Assembly (NCBI GenBank): GCA_024362935.1
Contig: JANCRA010000168.1
Coordinates: forward strand, 496,001-560,000
Length of the DNA stretch: 64,000 bases
Origin: Setophaga petechia
Lineage: Eukaryota > Chordata > Aves > Passeriformes > Parulidae
Reading direction: 5' to 3'
How positions within the stretch are numbered: the first letter of the stretch is position 1; the number at the start of each line of letters is the position of its first letter. The notes under the pieces were generated by a model. That model searched no databases. It saw nothing but the letters and a program-made list of their open reading frames with translations, and was not told the DNA's origin. Shown here in pieces: positions 1 to 10,924 of this stretch. The position numbers were made by a program, and so were the translations under genes.

Positions 1-90
1 GCCACCACCACCCCCTGATGTCCCCCCGAGGGGCCTTTTCCGCTCAGCCTTGGACTTCTTCATTCTCCAAACATCCCCACAAAAAATCCC
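1..90 (-). repeat. Inverted copy of the zinc-finger locus 5' segment
   Basis: The reverse complement of this stretch matches about 5657-5736 closely, including the blocks GGAGAATG, AAGTCCAAGGCTGAGCGG and AAAGGCCCCTCGGGGGGACAT. At 5657-5736 the same block lies just upstream of the plus-strand zinc-finger pseudogene. I infer that the window begins in the 5' part of a related locus transcribed leftward. No zinc-finger coding sequence of that locus is visible here. Confidence 0.7.
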
Positions 91-117
91 CCCAAATCCC
101 CTCCAAATCCCCCCAGA

Positions 118-365
118 TTCACCGGGGCCGTCCTGGATCAGGGGGCACTGGCCGGTGGAACAGGAGTCATTTCAGGGGGCCCTCGGAGCTTTTTGGGAGG
201 GGGCACCATGGGAGACCCCCAAAAACCGGGGGTGGGAGAGGAACCCCTGCTGTGCCCCCTCCCCCGAAACCCCCAGACCCCGGTTCAGGGTGGGCCTGGG
301 ACCCCTCAGGACCCCCAAATCTCCCCCGGGACCCCTCCAGGAACGCCAAACCCCCCAGAGTTCCC
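118..365. repeat. Left arm of an inverted repeat (partner 1640-1871)
   Basis: Reverse-complement similarity to 1640-1871: both carry CCCTGATCCAGGACGG, the AACAGGAGTCA/TGGCTCCTGTT region, GGCACCATGGGAGACCCCC and the CCCAGACCCCGGTTCAGGGTGGG block. The arms are diverged, with small indels. The centre of the pair falls near position 1000, inside the CCAAT-containing core. I take it as the upstream parts of two head-to-head paralogous loci. Confidence 0.7.
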
Positions 366-880
366 CCAGGTTTGGCCCAGAACCACCCTGGACCCTAAAA
401 ACCTCTCCAGGACTCTCAGACCTCCCCCACTTCTCCCCAAAGTTCACCCCAGACCCACCTGAGACCCCCCCTGAAATCCATCAGACTGACTCAAATCCCC
501 CTCAGACCCGTCAATCCCCCCCCAAACCCTATGAAATCCCCTCAGACTTCACCAAATTCCCCAAACCCACCTCAGAACCCCCCAGATCCACTCACAACTC
601 CACAGTTTCTCTCACAATCCCCCAAAATCCCCTCAGACCCTCCCAATTCCCCTTAGATCCCCACTAAATCCACCTGAGAACACTCCAGATCCTCTCAAGC
701 TTCCCCCAAGGCTCCCTAGAGCCCCCTCAGACCCACCAAAGCCCCCTCAGACCCCCTCATTCCCCCCAAACCCACCGCACACCCCCGTGTTTCCCATCTA
801 TGCCCCCAAAAATCCCCAATTTCCTTTCAGACCCGCTCCAAACCGCCCCCCAGTTTTTCTCCCGGCTCCATCTCAGCTCC
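366..880. repeat. C-rich degenerate minisatellite
   Basis: Irregular tandem copies of motifs like CCCCTCAGACCC and ATCCCC. The plus strand is very rich in C and poor in G. Long open frames here are compositional artefacts dominated by Pro, Thr and Ser. No gene seen. Confidence 0.65.
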
Positions 881-1120
881 TCCTCAGCCGCTCTCCCTTC
901 ACAACCTCCCACCTCCGGCGCGTGCGCGGGCTCCCAGTCAATAGCGGTGTGCCCCGCCCTGAACCAACCAATCACGACGTGGCTTCCCTCACCAACGCCC
1001 GCCTCCCCCACGCTGCCCCAGCCAATCAGAGGCGAGCCAGAAGTGGCGCCCCCTTCCCCGCCGCCGCCAGGACCCGCCGGGCTCAGGACAGGAGCGGGAG
1101 GGGCCTGAGAGGGGATCGGG
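880..1120. promoter_or_regulatory. CpG-rich CCAAT-box core, possible bidirectional promoter
   Basis: Unlike its flanks, this segment has balanced composition with several CpGs (for example GGCGCGTGCGCGGG near 917) and two CCAAT boxes, at 968-972 and 1022-1026, both followed by CA. It lies at the centre of the inverted arrangement of 1-365 against 1640-1871 and 5657-5736. CCAAT-rich GC promoters are common for vertebrate housekeeping and zinc-finger genes. Its role as a shared promoter of two divergent zinc-finger loci is inference; no transcript start can be read from sequence. Confidence 0.45.
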
Positions 1121-1639
1121 GGGAGCAGGGGAGGGTCCGGGGGGGTCTGGGGGAGCTTTGGGGAGGGTCCGGGGGTTTGGGAGGATCTGGAGGGTCTGGA
1201 GAGGGGTCCTGGGGCATTGTGGGGGGGACCTGGGGGATGCAGATTGGTAGTAAGAGGGGTCTCGGGGGGGAGGTCGTGGGAGGGCCTGGGGGGGTTTTGG
1301 GGAGGGGTCGTAGGAAGGTCTTGAGAGGGTCTGGGGGTGTTGGGGTGGTCCTGGGGGAGTTTGGGGAGGGCTCTGGGGGGTCCTGAGGGTGTCCTGGGAG
1401 GGTTTTGGAGGTTTTGGGAGGGGCTTTGGGGGGTCTGGAAGGGTTTGGGGAGGGGGTCTGGGGGAGTTTGGGGGTTTTGGGGAGAGGTACTGGTGGGATC
1501 TGGGGGGGTGTGGAGGCTGGGGGAGCCTGAGTGGAGTTTGGAGAGGGGTCTGGAAGGTCCTGGCAGGGTCCTGGGTGGGGTCTTGGGAAGGGTCTGGGGG
1601 AGTCTCAGGGGACATCCTGGGCTGGGCCCGACTGGGGTC
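1120..1639. repeat. G-rich degenerate minisatellite
   Basis: Irregular repeats of GGGTCTGGGGG and GGTTTTGGGGAG-like units. Many runs of three to seven Gs make this strand highly G-quadruplex-prone. Open frames here are Gly/Trp-rich shadows. No gene. Confidence 0.65.
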
Positions 1640-1871
1640 TGGGGGCTCTCTGGAGGGTCCTGGGGGAGATTTGGGGGTTCCGGGGTGTCCCAAGCCCACC
1701 CTGAACCGGGGTCTGGGGGTTTCCGGGGGAGGGGGCACAGCAGGGGTTCCTCCCCTCCCCCCTCATTTTTAGGGGGTCTCCCATGGTGCCCCCTCCCCAA
1801 AAAGCTCCAAGGGCCCCCTGAAGTGGCTCCTGTTCCACCAGGCGGTGCCCCCTGATCCAGGACGGCCCCAC
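1640..1871. repeat. Right arm of inverted repeat (partner 118-365)
   Basis: Matches the reverse complement of 118-365, ending with the CCCCCTGATCCAGGACGG block at about 1847-1864. It lies between the G-rich minisatellite and the T/G-rich tract. Confidence 0.7.
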
Positions 1872-1889
1872 TGAGTCTGGGGGCGTTTG

Positions 1890-2280
1890 GAGGGATTTTG
1901 GGGCCTTTTTCGGGGATTTTGGGAGGGTTTTTTGGGATTTGGAGGTCGCTTTTTTGAGCCTTTGCAGATTTTGTTTTTTAGGAGGGAGGTTTTGGGTTTT
2001 GGGGGGGACTATTGGGTTTTGGGGTGGGTTATGGATTTGGAGGATTTTGGATTTTGAGGGAGTTTATTGGGTTTTGCAGGGGGTTTGGTTTCTTGGGGGG
2101 GGGGATTTATTGAAAATTTTGGGAGGTTTTTTTATTTTGGTGGGTTCCACTGGGATTTTGTGGGATTCTCTGGGGTTTTGGAGGATCTTATTGTAATTTT
2201 TAGAGGATTTTGGTGGTTTTAGTGGAATTTTAGGGGGCCTTGGGTGGTCTGGGGGGGCTTTGGAATTGTCCCCGGGTGTG
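1890..2280. repeat. T/G-rich simple-repeat-like tract
   Basis: Degenerate GGATTTTGGGG and GGGTTTTGG repeats. No coding signal beyond Phe/Gly/Trp-rich shadows. Confidence 0.6.
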
Positions 2281-2289
2281 GGGAAGGGC

Positions 2290-2960
2290 TGAGAGACACC
2301 AAAATCTCCTTAAAACCCCTGAAAGTCCCAAAAATTCCACAAAAATCCCAATTAAATCTCACAAAATTAAAACACCCTAGAATCCCAATAAAAGTCCACA
2401 AAATCTCTTGAAATCCCAACAGCCCCCCCCCCATAATCCTAATTTAGCCCCACAAATCCCCCAAAGATGTCCCCAAAACCACATGAAGCCCCACAAAATC
2501 CCATCCAAGACCCAAAGAAATCCTGGCAACACCGAAAAAAACCCAGAAAACACCTCCAAATCCCACAAAAATCCCCAAAAAACCCCAAAATTTTCCTTTA
2601 AAAAACCTAGACCTTTAAAGAATCCCACTAAATGCCTCCACAAATCCAATAACGCCACCACAAATCCCCCAGAAATTCCAATAAATCCCTCAAAAATTTA
2701 AGAGAATCTCGACAAATCCCCACAAAATCCCAGCAATCCCCCCCATAATTCAAAAAAAACCCCAAAATATTTCAGAAAAGCCCCAATCACACCCAAAAAA
2801 TATCCTCAAAGTGCCATAAAACCCCCTAAACCCAAACCCAACAATATCCATAAAATCCTCCAAATTTCCCCAACTGCCCCCAAACCCAATCATTCTCTCC
2901 AAAACCCCAATAATCGCCCCTGAGCTCCCAACAAACTCCCCCAGCCCCAAAAGCCCCAAA
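2290..2960. repeat. A/C-rich simple-repeat-like tract
   Basis: Degenerate CCCCAAAATCCC and CAAATCCC repeats, in composition the complement of the preceding T/G-rich tract, so strand asymmetry flips at about 2285. No gene. Confidence 0.6.
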
Positions 2961-3130
2961 TGTCCCAGCCCTGCCCAGCCCTCCCTGGTCCCTCCCAGTC
3001 CTGCCCAGGCCCATCCCTGGAGTGAGCCCAGAGCCCATCCCGGGCTGGGCCTCAGCCTCGGTCCCTCGGGGGCATTTTGGGCCAGCCTGGGCAGGTTTAG
3101 GGTGGGCTCCGATCCCTGGCAGGCATTCCC
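2961..3130. other. GC-rich spacer, nothing recognised
   Basis: CCCAGCCCTGCCCAG-like sequence between two repeat tracts. No gene, splice pattern or known element seen. Confidence 0.5.
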
Positions 3131-3480
3131 AGCCTTGCAGGGGGGATTTTAGGCCCCTTTGGCTTAATATAAGCAGAATGTGGTGGGTTGGAGGGGGAAT
3201 TTTAGATGGATGGATTTTAGGCTCCTTCGGGAGATTTTAAGGCAAAGCAGGTACTTTCAGGGTGGATTTGAAGCCCATTTTGGAGATTTAAGGCTAATTT
3301 TAGGCCATTTTGAGGGAGGCGTAAACCAGTTTGGGCAATTTTAGGCCCCTTTAGTTGGATTTTAGGCTCCTTTGGATAATTTTAATCCTATTTGTCTGAT
3401 TTTAGGCCAAATCTGCTGGATTTCAGCTGTATTTGAAATGCCTTTGGGTGATTTTAAACCAAACCGGGCCCTTTTAGGAC
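3131..3480. repeat. TTTTAGGC-type minisatellite
   Basis: The core ATTTTAGGC(C/T)CCTTT recurs about every 25-40 bases between 3145 and 3475 (for example around 3145, 3210, 3340, 3360 and 3400), with substitutions and variable spacing. No gene. Confidence 0.65.
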
Positions 3481-3596
3481 CGTGCGTCCCCTTGGCCCTG
3501 CCCCTTTCCCCTCACAGTTCCCGCCCTTTCCCCGCCCCCTTTCCCCTCACGGTTCGGCCTTCGGGAGCGGGGGAGGAGGAGGAAGGAGGCTGCAGT

Positions 3597-5648
3597 TTGC
3601 TCCCAGCACGGTCCCAGTTGCTCCCAGTTCCTGCCGCTTTCATCCTGTGTGTTCCCAGTTCTCCCAGTTGCCCTGAACATTCTCGCAGTCATTGCCAGGC
3701 ACTCCCAGTTCCCTCAGCATGGTTCACCTGCCCCCAGTTTTATCCCATTACTCCCAGTTTCTCTGATTATGTCCCCAGTTGGCTCCTAGCATGGGCCTGG
3801 TAGCTCCCAGTAACCACCAGTAAGGGTCCAATCACACCCATTCTGCTCCCAGTATGATTGTAGCCACTCCCAGTGTGATCCCAGTCACTCCTAGTATGAG
3901 GCCAGTGGCCCCCAGTGTGATCCCAGTTGCTCCCTGTCAATGCCAGCATGACCCCAGGAGCCTCCAGTGTGATCCCAGTGACTGTCTGTCTTTCCCAGTT
4001 TATCCCAGCCACCCCCAGCATGCTCCCAGTCACTCCCACTTCCCCCCAGTAGCTTTCAGCATGATTCCAGTTGCTGACAGGCGCTCCCAGTCAATCCCAG
4101 TATGATTCCAAGCACCCTCAGTGTGATCCCAGTCTCACCCACCCTGGACCCTGCTGCTCTCACTGTGATTCAAGTTTGATCCCATTTGCCCCCAACAGAG
4201 TTCCAGCTGTTCCCAGTTCCTACCATTATGATCCCAATTAACCTGAGATTAGTCCCAGTCATGCCCAGTTGCCCCAAGCATGGTCTGAGTTGTCCCCAGC
4301 AAGATCCCAGCTGTTCCCAGTGTGGTTCCAGTCCCCCAGTATAGTTACAGACATTCCCAGTATATCCCAGTTGCCCCAGTAAAGTTCTAGTTACCTCAGA
4401 ATGATCCCAGTCTCTCCCAGTAACTCCCAGTTGCCCCAGTTATAGACTCAGCCCTCTCAACTGGAACCGTGATCCCAGTTGCTTCCAGCTGATCCCAGTT
4501 GCTTCCAATATATCCCCATTTTCCTCCCAACATGGGCCCAGCAGCTCCCAGTAAGCCCCAGTCAGGCTCCATTCACACCCAGTATAATCCCAGTATGAGT
4601 GTAGCCACTCCCAGTATGATCCCATTCACTTGCAGTCTAATCCCAGTTGCTCCCAGTCACTCCCAGTCTGATGCCAGTGCCCCCAGTGTGATCCCAATTG
4701 CTCCCACCATGGGCCCTGCTGTTCCCAGTGTGCTTCCATCACTCCCCTGTGGTTACAGACACTCCCAGTATGGTCCCAGTTGTACCCAGTTGCCCCTGCT
4801 CTAGTCCCAGTCACTCCCCAGATGATCCCAGTCCCTCTCAGCATGGTCCCACTCACTCCCAGTTGCTTCCAGTGTAGTCCCAGTTCTCCCCAGCATGGTC
4901 CCAGTTGTTCCCAGTGTGGTTCCAGTCCCCCCAGTATGGTTCCAGACACTCCCAGTATATCCCAGTTGCCCCCAGCATGTCTGTAGTCATTTCCAGGCAC
5001 TGCCAGTGGCCCCAGTAAGGTGTCAGCTCTCCCAGTATGATCTCCCAGTCACGCCCAGAATATCCCAGTTGCCTCCAGCATATATCCAGTCCTTCCAAGT
5101 TCCTCCAGCTTGCTTGCAGCATCATCACAGTTTCTCTCACTTGCTCCCAGTAGCCCAAAGTGTGATCCCAGTCTCTCCCTTTCAACCCCAATATGATCCC
5201 AGTAAGCTCCAGTTTGATCCCAGTCACATGACAGCCCTCCCAGTGTGGTCCCAGTATAATCCCAGTTGCCTCCAGTCTCTCCCAGTATGATCCCAGCTGC
5301 CTCCAGCATGGTTCCAGTTGCTTCCTAGATCAGCCCAGTCAGTCCCAGTATGATGCCATTTGCTGCCAGTGTGCTCCCAGTTGCTCACAGTCAGGCCCAG
5401 TGTGGGGGATGATGTGCAGGGTGTGTTCCCAGTCACTCTCAGACACTCCCAGTATTAGTCCAGTCCCTCCCAGTATGATCCAAATCTGAGCCCAGTGTGC
5501 TCCCAGTCCCTGCCAGTATGAACCAGTTGTGCTCCACATGGTTCCAGTTGCTCTCTTTCACCCTCATTTTTTCAGTCCCTCCCAGTATGTGCCAGTGTAG
5601 CCCAGGTCTCTCCAGCATGTTCCCAGTCACTCCCAGTCACTCCCAGTT
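3597..5648. repeat. CCCAGT minisatellite, about 2 kb
   Basis: Well over a hundred copies of the hexamer CCCAGT, or the one-mismatch forms CCCAGC and TCCAGT, spaced about 10-20 bases apart with fillers such as TGATC, TTGCT and CACT (a CTCCCAGTATGATCCCAGT style). The period is irregular. There are no spacer/repeat properties of a CRISPR array. Long frames rich in Pro/Val/Ser on one strand and Trp/Gly on the other are artefacts. It ends just before the zinc-finger 5' segment. Confidence 0.85.
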
Positions 5649-5656
5649 GGGTTTTT

Positions 5657-6299
5657 GGGGGGATTTTTGGAGAATGTAGAAGTCCAAGGCTGAGCGGAAA
5701 AGGCCCCTCGGGGGGACATCGGGGGGGTGGCGGTGGCGGCTGCCGGCAGAGGCAGCCTGGAGGAGCAGAGCCCTGTGTCCCCCAGGACCCCAAAGTGGAG
5801 AGCCCGGAAAGGGGGGAGCGCCGCCATTGGTGGGAGCCTCAAGAGCCTGGAGAGGGGCAGGGGGGACTCCTTGGAGCCGCTGCAGCCCCGAGCAGAGAAT
5901 GAGGGGAGAAGGGAGCCCGGGAGCCCAAAGAGCCCCGGCATCCCGAAATGGGGAGAGCCAAGAGGGGGGAGCTTTTGGCATTGCTGGGACTGCCAGCAGC
6001 CTGGGCAGGGCGGGCACCGAGGAGAAGGGGGACCCCTAATCCAAGCGTGACTCCAGCAGCTGGGACAGGAGGGAACCCCCAAGCACCAAAGGGGAGGGAC
6101 CAGGGACAGGGAACTCCTGGGAGGCTTTTTCAGGGCTGAATCTTGGTGTTTGAGAGGTTTTTCTAGAGCCGAGGTGGCCGGTGACTTGTAGAGATGGATT
6201 TGGGCAGAGGGACGTTCAAACTCAACGTGCTCATCCCTTGTTTTCCCCAAACCAGGATTTCCAATTCCCAACCCCTGGAAGGCTGCGACGAAGAGGAAG
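5657..6299 (+). other. 5' region of the zinc-finger pseudogene
   Basis: It starts with the block shared in inverted form with 1-90, then runs through purine-rich GC sequence. It probably includes 5' UTR and an upstream intron of the zinc-finger locus. An inverted CCAAT box (ATTGG) lies near 5825. The long minus-strand frame across 5627-7042 is antisense to the zinc fingers and is rejected. Confidence 0.45.
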
Positions 6300-7308
<1,009 letters not shown>

Positions 7309-7767
7309 GGGAAGCCCTGCGAGTGCCCTGAGTGCCGGAAGAGCTTCATGCGCTGCTCCAGCTCTATCCCCCACTGGAGGAGGTACTTTGGGCACAGCCC
7401 TGGTGACCCACATTCCCTGTGATCCATGTTGGGAACACACCTGGCTGCTTCTCCTTTTTGTTTGACCCTAATTTTTTTTCTATTCTCCATCTCTCTGTAT
7501 GCCAAAAGCCAATAGGGATGGGTCTGTCACTTCTAAACCACTCAAATCCTACTGAAAATAACTGAATTTTAACACAAAAGGGCTCATTCCCACCTCAAAT
7601 TTCTTGTTCCCTCTTCAAAAAAACTCAGTCCCAGGCCAAACTCACTCAATGCCACAGCCACCACGATGAGATGGGGTTGGGAGAAGATTGGTAGAAGTGG
7701 GATCCCAATTTGGAGCAATGGGATGGGGATTGTGTGGGGCTGGCTGGGTAGGATGTATTTGATAGGA

Positions 7768-7773
7768 AATAAA
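7768..7773 (+). promoter_or_regulatory. AATAAA polyadenylation signal downstream of the zinc-finger pseudogene
   Basis: Canonical AATAAA about 460 bases after the last stop and in the same direction. It probably ended the ancestral transcript. 7309-7767 is otherwise unremarkable 3' UTR-like sequence. Confidence 0.5.
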
Positions 7774-7935
7774 ACTTTCAGAGTTACTTCTTCCTGTCCC
7801 GTTCATTTTCACTCAGTTCTATTTGCAAAGTGCCACCTTCTCAGCTGATTAAATTCCTATAAAAGTCCCATTTTTTTAAATCGTCTAGCCTCTAAGAATT
7901 CAAAAACCAATATCCAAATAAAACCATTCACACAT

Positions 7936-7982
7936 AATTAAACTTTTTACATTTTCACAGGAGAGTGAACGCGTTTTTCACA
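7936..7982 (-). repeat. Copy A of an inverted LTR-end-like repeat
   Basis: The reverse complement begins TGTGAAAAACGCGTTCACT and matches 8242-8287 with about four mismatches over 46 bases. TG...CA termini and the TTTAAT region suggest the end of an endogenous-retrovirus LTR. Only this terminal piece is recognisable. Confidence 0.55.
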
Positions 7983-8241
7983 GGCAGCTCCACAGAAACT
8001 GGAAAACGTGGGGGTTCCCAGGAGGGGGCCCCACTGATCCAGGGCATCGAGGCGCTGCCTGCAATTGTCCATCACCGCCCATAAGGAGCCTCCAGGGCTT
8101 TGCCCTCCATGAGCTGCAGCAGATGTGTTGGGAAAGGTGACAGGAGCCCGTGGAATAGTCCTTGTTGCAGGCAGATTAGCCACTTGCAGCTCTTCAAAAC
8201 TCCCTCCCATGAAAAACAAAAAAATTTACACCGTTCCTAAA
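7983..8241. other. Spacer between inverted LTR-end copies
   Basis: 260 bases with an open frame on the minus strand of about 90 codons that I do not recognise. It could be a retroviral fragment or unrelated sequence. Confidence 0.3.
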
Positions 8242-8700
8242 TGTGAAAAACACGTTCACTGTCCTTTGAAAATGTACAAAGTTTAATAAAGGACAATGGG
8301 AGACCAGGACCATGGAGCAAAGGTTATCACGGCCGGGTGCATCTTGGCACTCAGCCAGGAGCACCCTGTTACTTTTAGGGATCCCCCTGAAATACCTTTC
8401 CCCTTATATCAGTCTGTTGCATATTCATAGACCCTCATGCACAGTAAACTTTTCCCCCAAACTAGCTTAAATGTTCCAAGAACTGTTTAGCATGGCTCTT
8501 CCTTGGATCTGCCTTTTCAGACCATGAAGATTGCTTGGTTGTGGTTTTAGTCCATTGTTATCACCTCCAGTTTTTGGGCTTTGGTCCACTCTGACTCTGA
8601 GAACTTTAGGTTTTGGGATTTTTAGTTTTTTGTGGATGGAAACAAGATGGAGAGCACAGGTATCATCCTGGGTTTCTTCTTCATGCTTTTTCTTTTTTTT
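8242..8700 (+). mobile_element. Probable ERV LTR fragment (copy B end at 8242)
   Basis: Starts TGTGAAAAACACG and has TTTAATAAAGG about 40 bases in. It continues through AT-rich, LTR-like sequence with no coding potential. The right boundary and target duplication could not be found, and orientation is uncertain because the same terminus could be the 3' end of a minus-strand LTR. Called from terminal structure and its inverted partner at 7936-7982. Confidence 0.4.
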
Positions 8701-9300
8701 TCTTTATGGATTTGAGTGGCTTTTTTTAATTGGGCCGAAATTCTGCGTTCCAGGCTCTTCGGGATCAGTTATTGGGTTAAAAGGGAAAATAATCTAGGTG
8801 TCAGTTCTGAATTGGATAGTTTAGTCTTAAAAGACCTTGGAACAAGAGATTGTTGGCCATTTTGTGCCTTCTAATGAAAAGCTGCTGAACTCCCTGAATG
8901 AGACTGTTTTCCTGATAAGAAATAATAAACACTTGAGTCTGAACCTGAATTACTGTCTCAAGCGCCTTCAGTCCAGAGCCAGTGAAACCAACAACTGGTA
9001 CCCCACAGCTTGAGGCAGTGCCAAGGCAGAACTCGTACATGCTTTTTTCTCCTGGTGATTTTTAAACCCCGTGTAGACTCTGATAGCAAACCCATGCTGA
9101 AAGAAAAGATAGACCTTGGCATCCTGGAGCACTTTCTGGGTGGGTGTTTGAATCTGCTTTTCCAGGCCTGGGGCTGAGCAGGGTGAGGCCGAGGCCTGGG
9201 GCCCTCCAGCTGGCGCCGGGGAGCCCCCGGGGCAGCGGCGAGGGGCGGCCCTGAGGGGCGGCACAGGGGGCATTTCCCCCGAGCGGGCGGGCGAGCGGCG
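8701..9300. other. Unidentified stretch
   Basis: AT-rich to 9150, then GC-rich with CpGs (about 9200-9300). AATAAA occurs near 8925. Two minus-strand open frames (8801-9040 and 8968-9354) have no domain I recognise. No element or gene can be supported. Confidence 0.3.
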
Positions 9301-9329
9301 GGGTAAAAGAGGCATTAGGGAGAATAGCT

Positions 9330-9787
9330 CAGATGCCGGTAGGATCAAAAGCATTCTTGGTAGCTGCTATCAAACAGCTGGGGTTAAGGTTACAGGAGCA
9401 GGCAAGGGTTTCCCAAGCGCAGGTATTAGCGCCTCTTGCACCTCTCCGGGCTCCTACGGCAATGGCCAGCACCCCTGCGGAACGTTTAGGATCTGGAGCT
9501 CGATGCTGATGAAATCACGCTGATGACTCCGCACCCACGAAAAACATCCTGACTAGGTTAAAGGACCTATTGTTATACAAGGTCAAGCGATGGATGCACT
9601 GCTTTTAAGGAGATCATCTGCCTCTATACTTGGATTATTTGTTTTACCTGGAGTTATTAATGTGGATTCCTCTATACTTGGATTATTTGTTTTACCTGGA
9701 GTTATTATTGTGGATTTTACCGGGAAAATTATGGTTATGGTATACACTCCCTTTCCACCACTTCAAATTAACAAGGAGCTACGTTGA
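9330..9787 (+). pseudogene. Endogenous retrovirus pro/dUTPase-like fragment, broken
   Basis: From about 9555 the plus strand encodes a stretch with conserved features of retroviral dUTPase: KGPIVIQGQAMDALLL, then RRSSAS, then the LPGVI..D..GKI segment, ending VYTPFPP before a stop at 9785-9787. Betaretrovirus-like elements carry a dUTPase domain next to protease, which makes this an internal ERV fragment. It is defective: a TAG interrupts it near 9559, a 48-bp duplication sits in the core, upstream sequence is frameshifted, and no adjoining protease or polymerase is seen. The 9330-9550 part is probably the upstream portion of the same element but matches less clearly. Confidence 0.65.
9621..9716 (+). 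repeat. 48-bp tandem duplication
   Basis: Two copies, 9621-9668 and 9669-9716, with only a few mismatches. Each starts CCTCTATACTTGGATTATTT. The length is a multiple of three, so the dUTPase-like frame carries the same 16 residues (SILGLFVLPGVI core) twice. Confidence 0.9.
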
Positions 9788-10049
9788 TGAACCATATGGT
9801 GTCGCGTCTCCCTTCTCCGACAGCGGGGAAAGGCGCCCTGGGCACAAGGGCGGGCACAAGGGCCCCGGCTCTCTGCAGCGCGGGCGGCCCAGCGCCAATC
9901 GCTGCTCCCGGAGCCGCTGCCAGGGCCGTGTCTCCTCCCCGCCGCTGACCCTGCACCTGCAGTGCTGCCTCCGGCTCTGCCGGGCTTCCCAGCACGCACG
10001 GCAAGGACGTGGGCACGCTGCAGCAGGTGCCCAGCAGGGACATCCAGAT
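9788..10049. other. GC-rich stretch, nothing recognised
   Basis: High-GC sequence with several CpGs and one CCAAT (near 9895) between the ERV fragment and the CR1 tail. No gene model could be supported; overlapping frames on both strands are compositional. Confidence 0.35.
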
Positions 10050-10470
10050 GGCGCCAGGGCTGCAGCTCCTCTCCTGCAAGGAAAGGCTGACACAGCTCGG
10101 CTTCTTCAGCCTGGAAAAGAGACCGAGGCTCGATCCAGCTGTGGTCTTCCAGTGCCTGAGGGCAACCCACAAGAAAGCTGGACAGGGACTTTGTTCGAGG
10201 GCAGGCAGGGACAGGACAAGGGAAAATGAATCCAAATGGAGAGAGATGAGGTTTAGGTAAGGGATTCAGAAAAAAGACTCTCCTGGAACATGCTGCCCAG
10301 AGAAGGTGTGCATGTCCCATCCCTGACAGTGTTCAAGGCCAGGCTGCATGGAGCACTAGACAAGCCAGTCTAGCGCAAGGGGTCCCCAGCCACAGCAGGG
10401 GGGTTGCAGCCATGGGGTTTTTCAGATCCCATCCAAGCCAAACCATGCCACAACTCCATGATTCTGGGAT
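10050..10470 (+). mobile_element. CR1 LINE 3' fragment
   Basis: Sequence follows the well-known avian CR1 3' end: GGGCTGCAGCTCCTCTCCTG, TTCAGCCTGGAAAAGAGA, GTGGTCTTCCAGTGCCTGA, AAGAAAGCTGGACAGGGACT, TGCCCAGAGAAGG, CCATCCCTGACAGTGTTCAA, the GGCAGGGGGGTTG-like block, and a diverged TCCATGATTCTGGGA terminus near 10455-10470. It is a 5'-truncated, old copy with no coding capacity. CR1 is the dominant LINE of birds and reptiles. Confidence 0.85.
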
Positions 10471-10888
10471 AGTTCCCCTCCTCATCCTCTGGCAGAAAAA
10501 GAAACTTGGCCCCAAGTTGCACACTGCAGATCATGTCTTTTGGCAGCCTGCAACTGTGTCAACAGAGGATGAAAAGAGATTACATTACTGACAAAATTTC
10601 CCTTTCCTACTTGAAAATTAAATGTTCTGCTCCTGTCCACTCTAGCAAAATTGTCAGAAGAGGCAATTTTTCCTCCATGAAATGCTTTGTCTCACGCAAA
10701 GAAGAAAGAAGCCACAAGCCAACACTCTTCTTTACTGCTACATGGTTTTCTTTAGTTAATCCTCTAATAGGAATGACTTTGGGGGTGTGATTTGTTTGTT
10801 TCTCTCTGTCGTTCCTTGGGGCAGGCAGCGGCTCCTCTGTTGGGTTCGCGGGGACAATGGAGGAATGGCCGCGAGCTCTGGCGCCTCC
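10471..10888. other. Spacer upstream of the PIM-like pseudogene
   Basis: AT-balanced unique-looking sequence to about 10790, then GC-rich leader. No gene or element recognised. Confidence 0.35.

Positions 10889-10924
<36 letters not shown>
10889..10924. repeat. (GCA)12 trinucleotide repeat
   Basis: Twelve uninterrupted GCA units. Depending on frame they would read as poly-Ala, poly-Ser or poly-Gln. They lie in GC-rich sequence ahead of the PIM-like P-loop region, possibly in its ancestral 5' exon. I could not establish a start codon. Confidence 0.9.

Noticed and set aside
757..1800. 347-codon Pro-rich minus-strand frame
   Set aside because: Product of the G-rich minisatellite's composition; no splice or domain evidence.
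3597..5648. CCCAGT array considered as CRISPR-like
   Set aside because: The motif is 6 bases, spacing is irregular and the window is vertebrate nuclear DNA.
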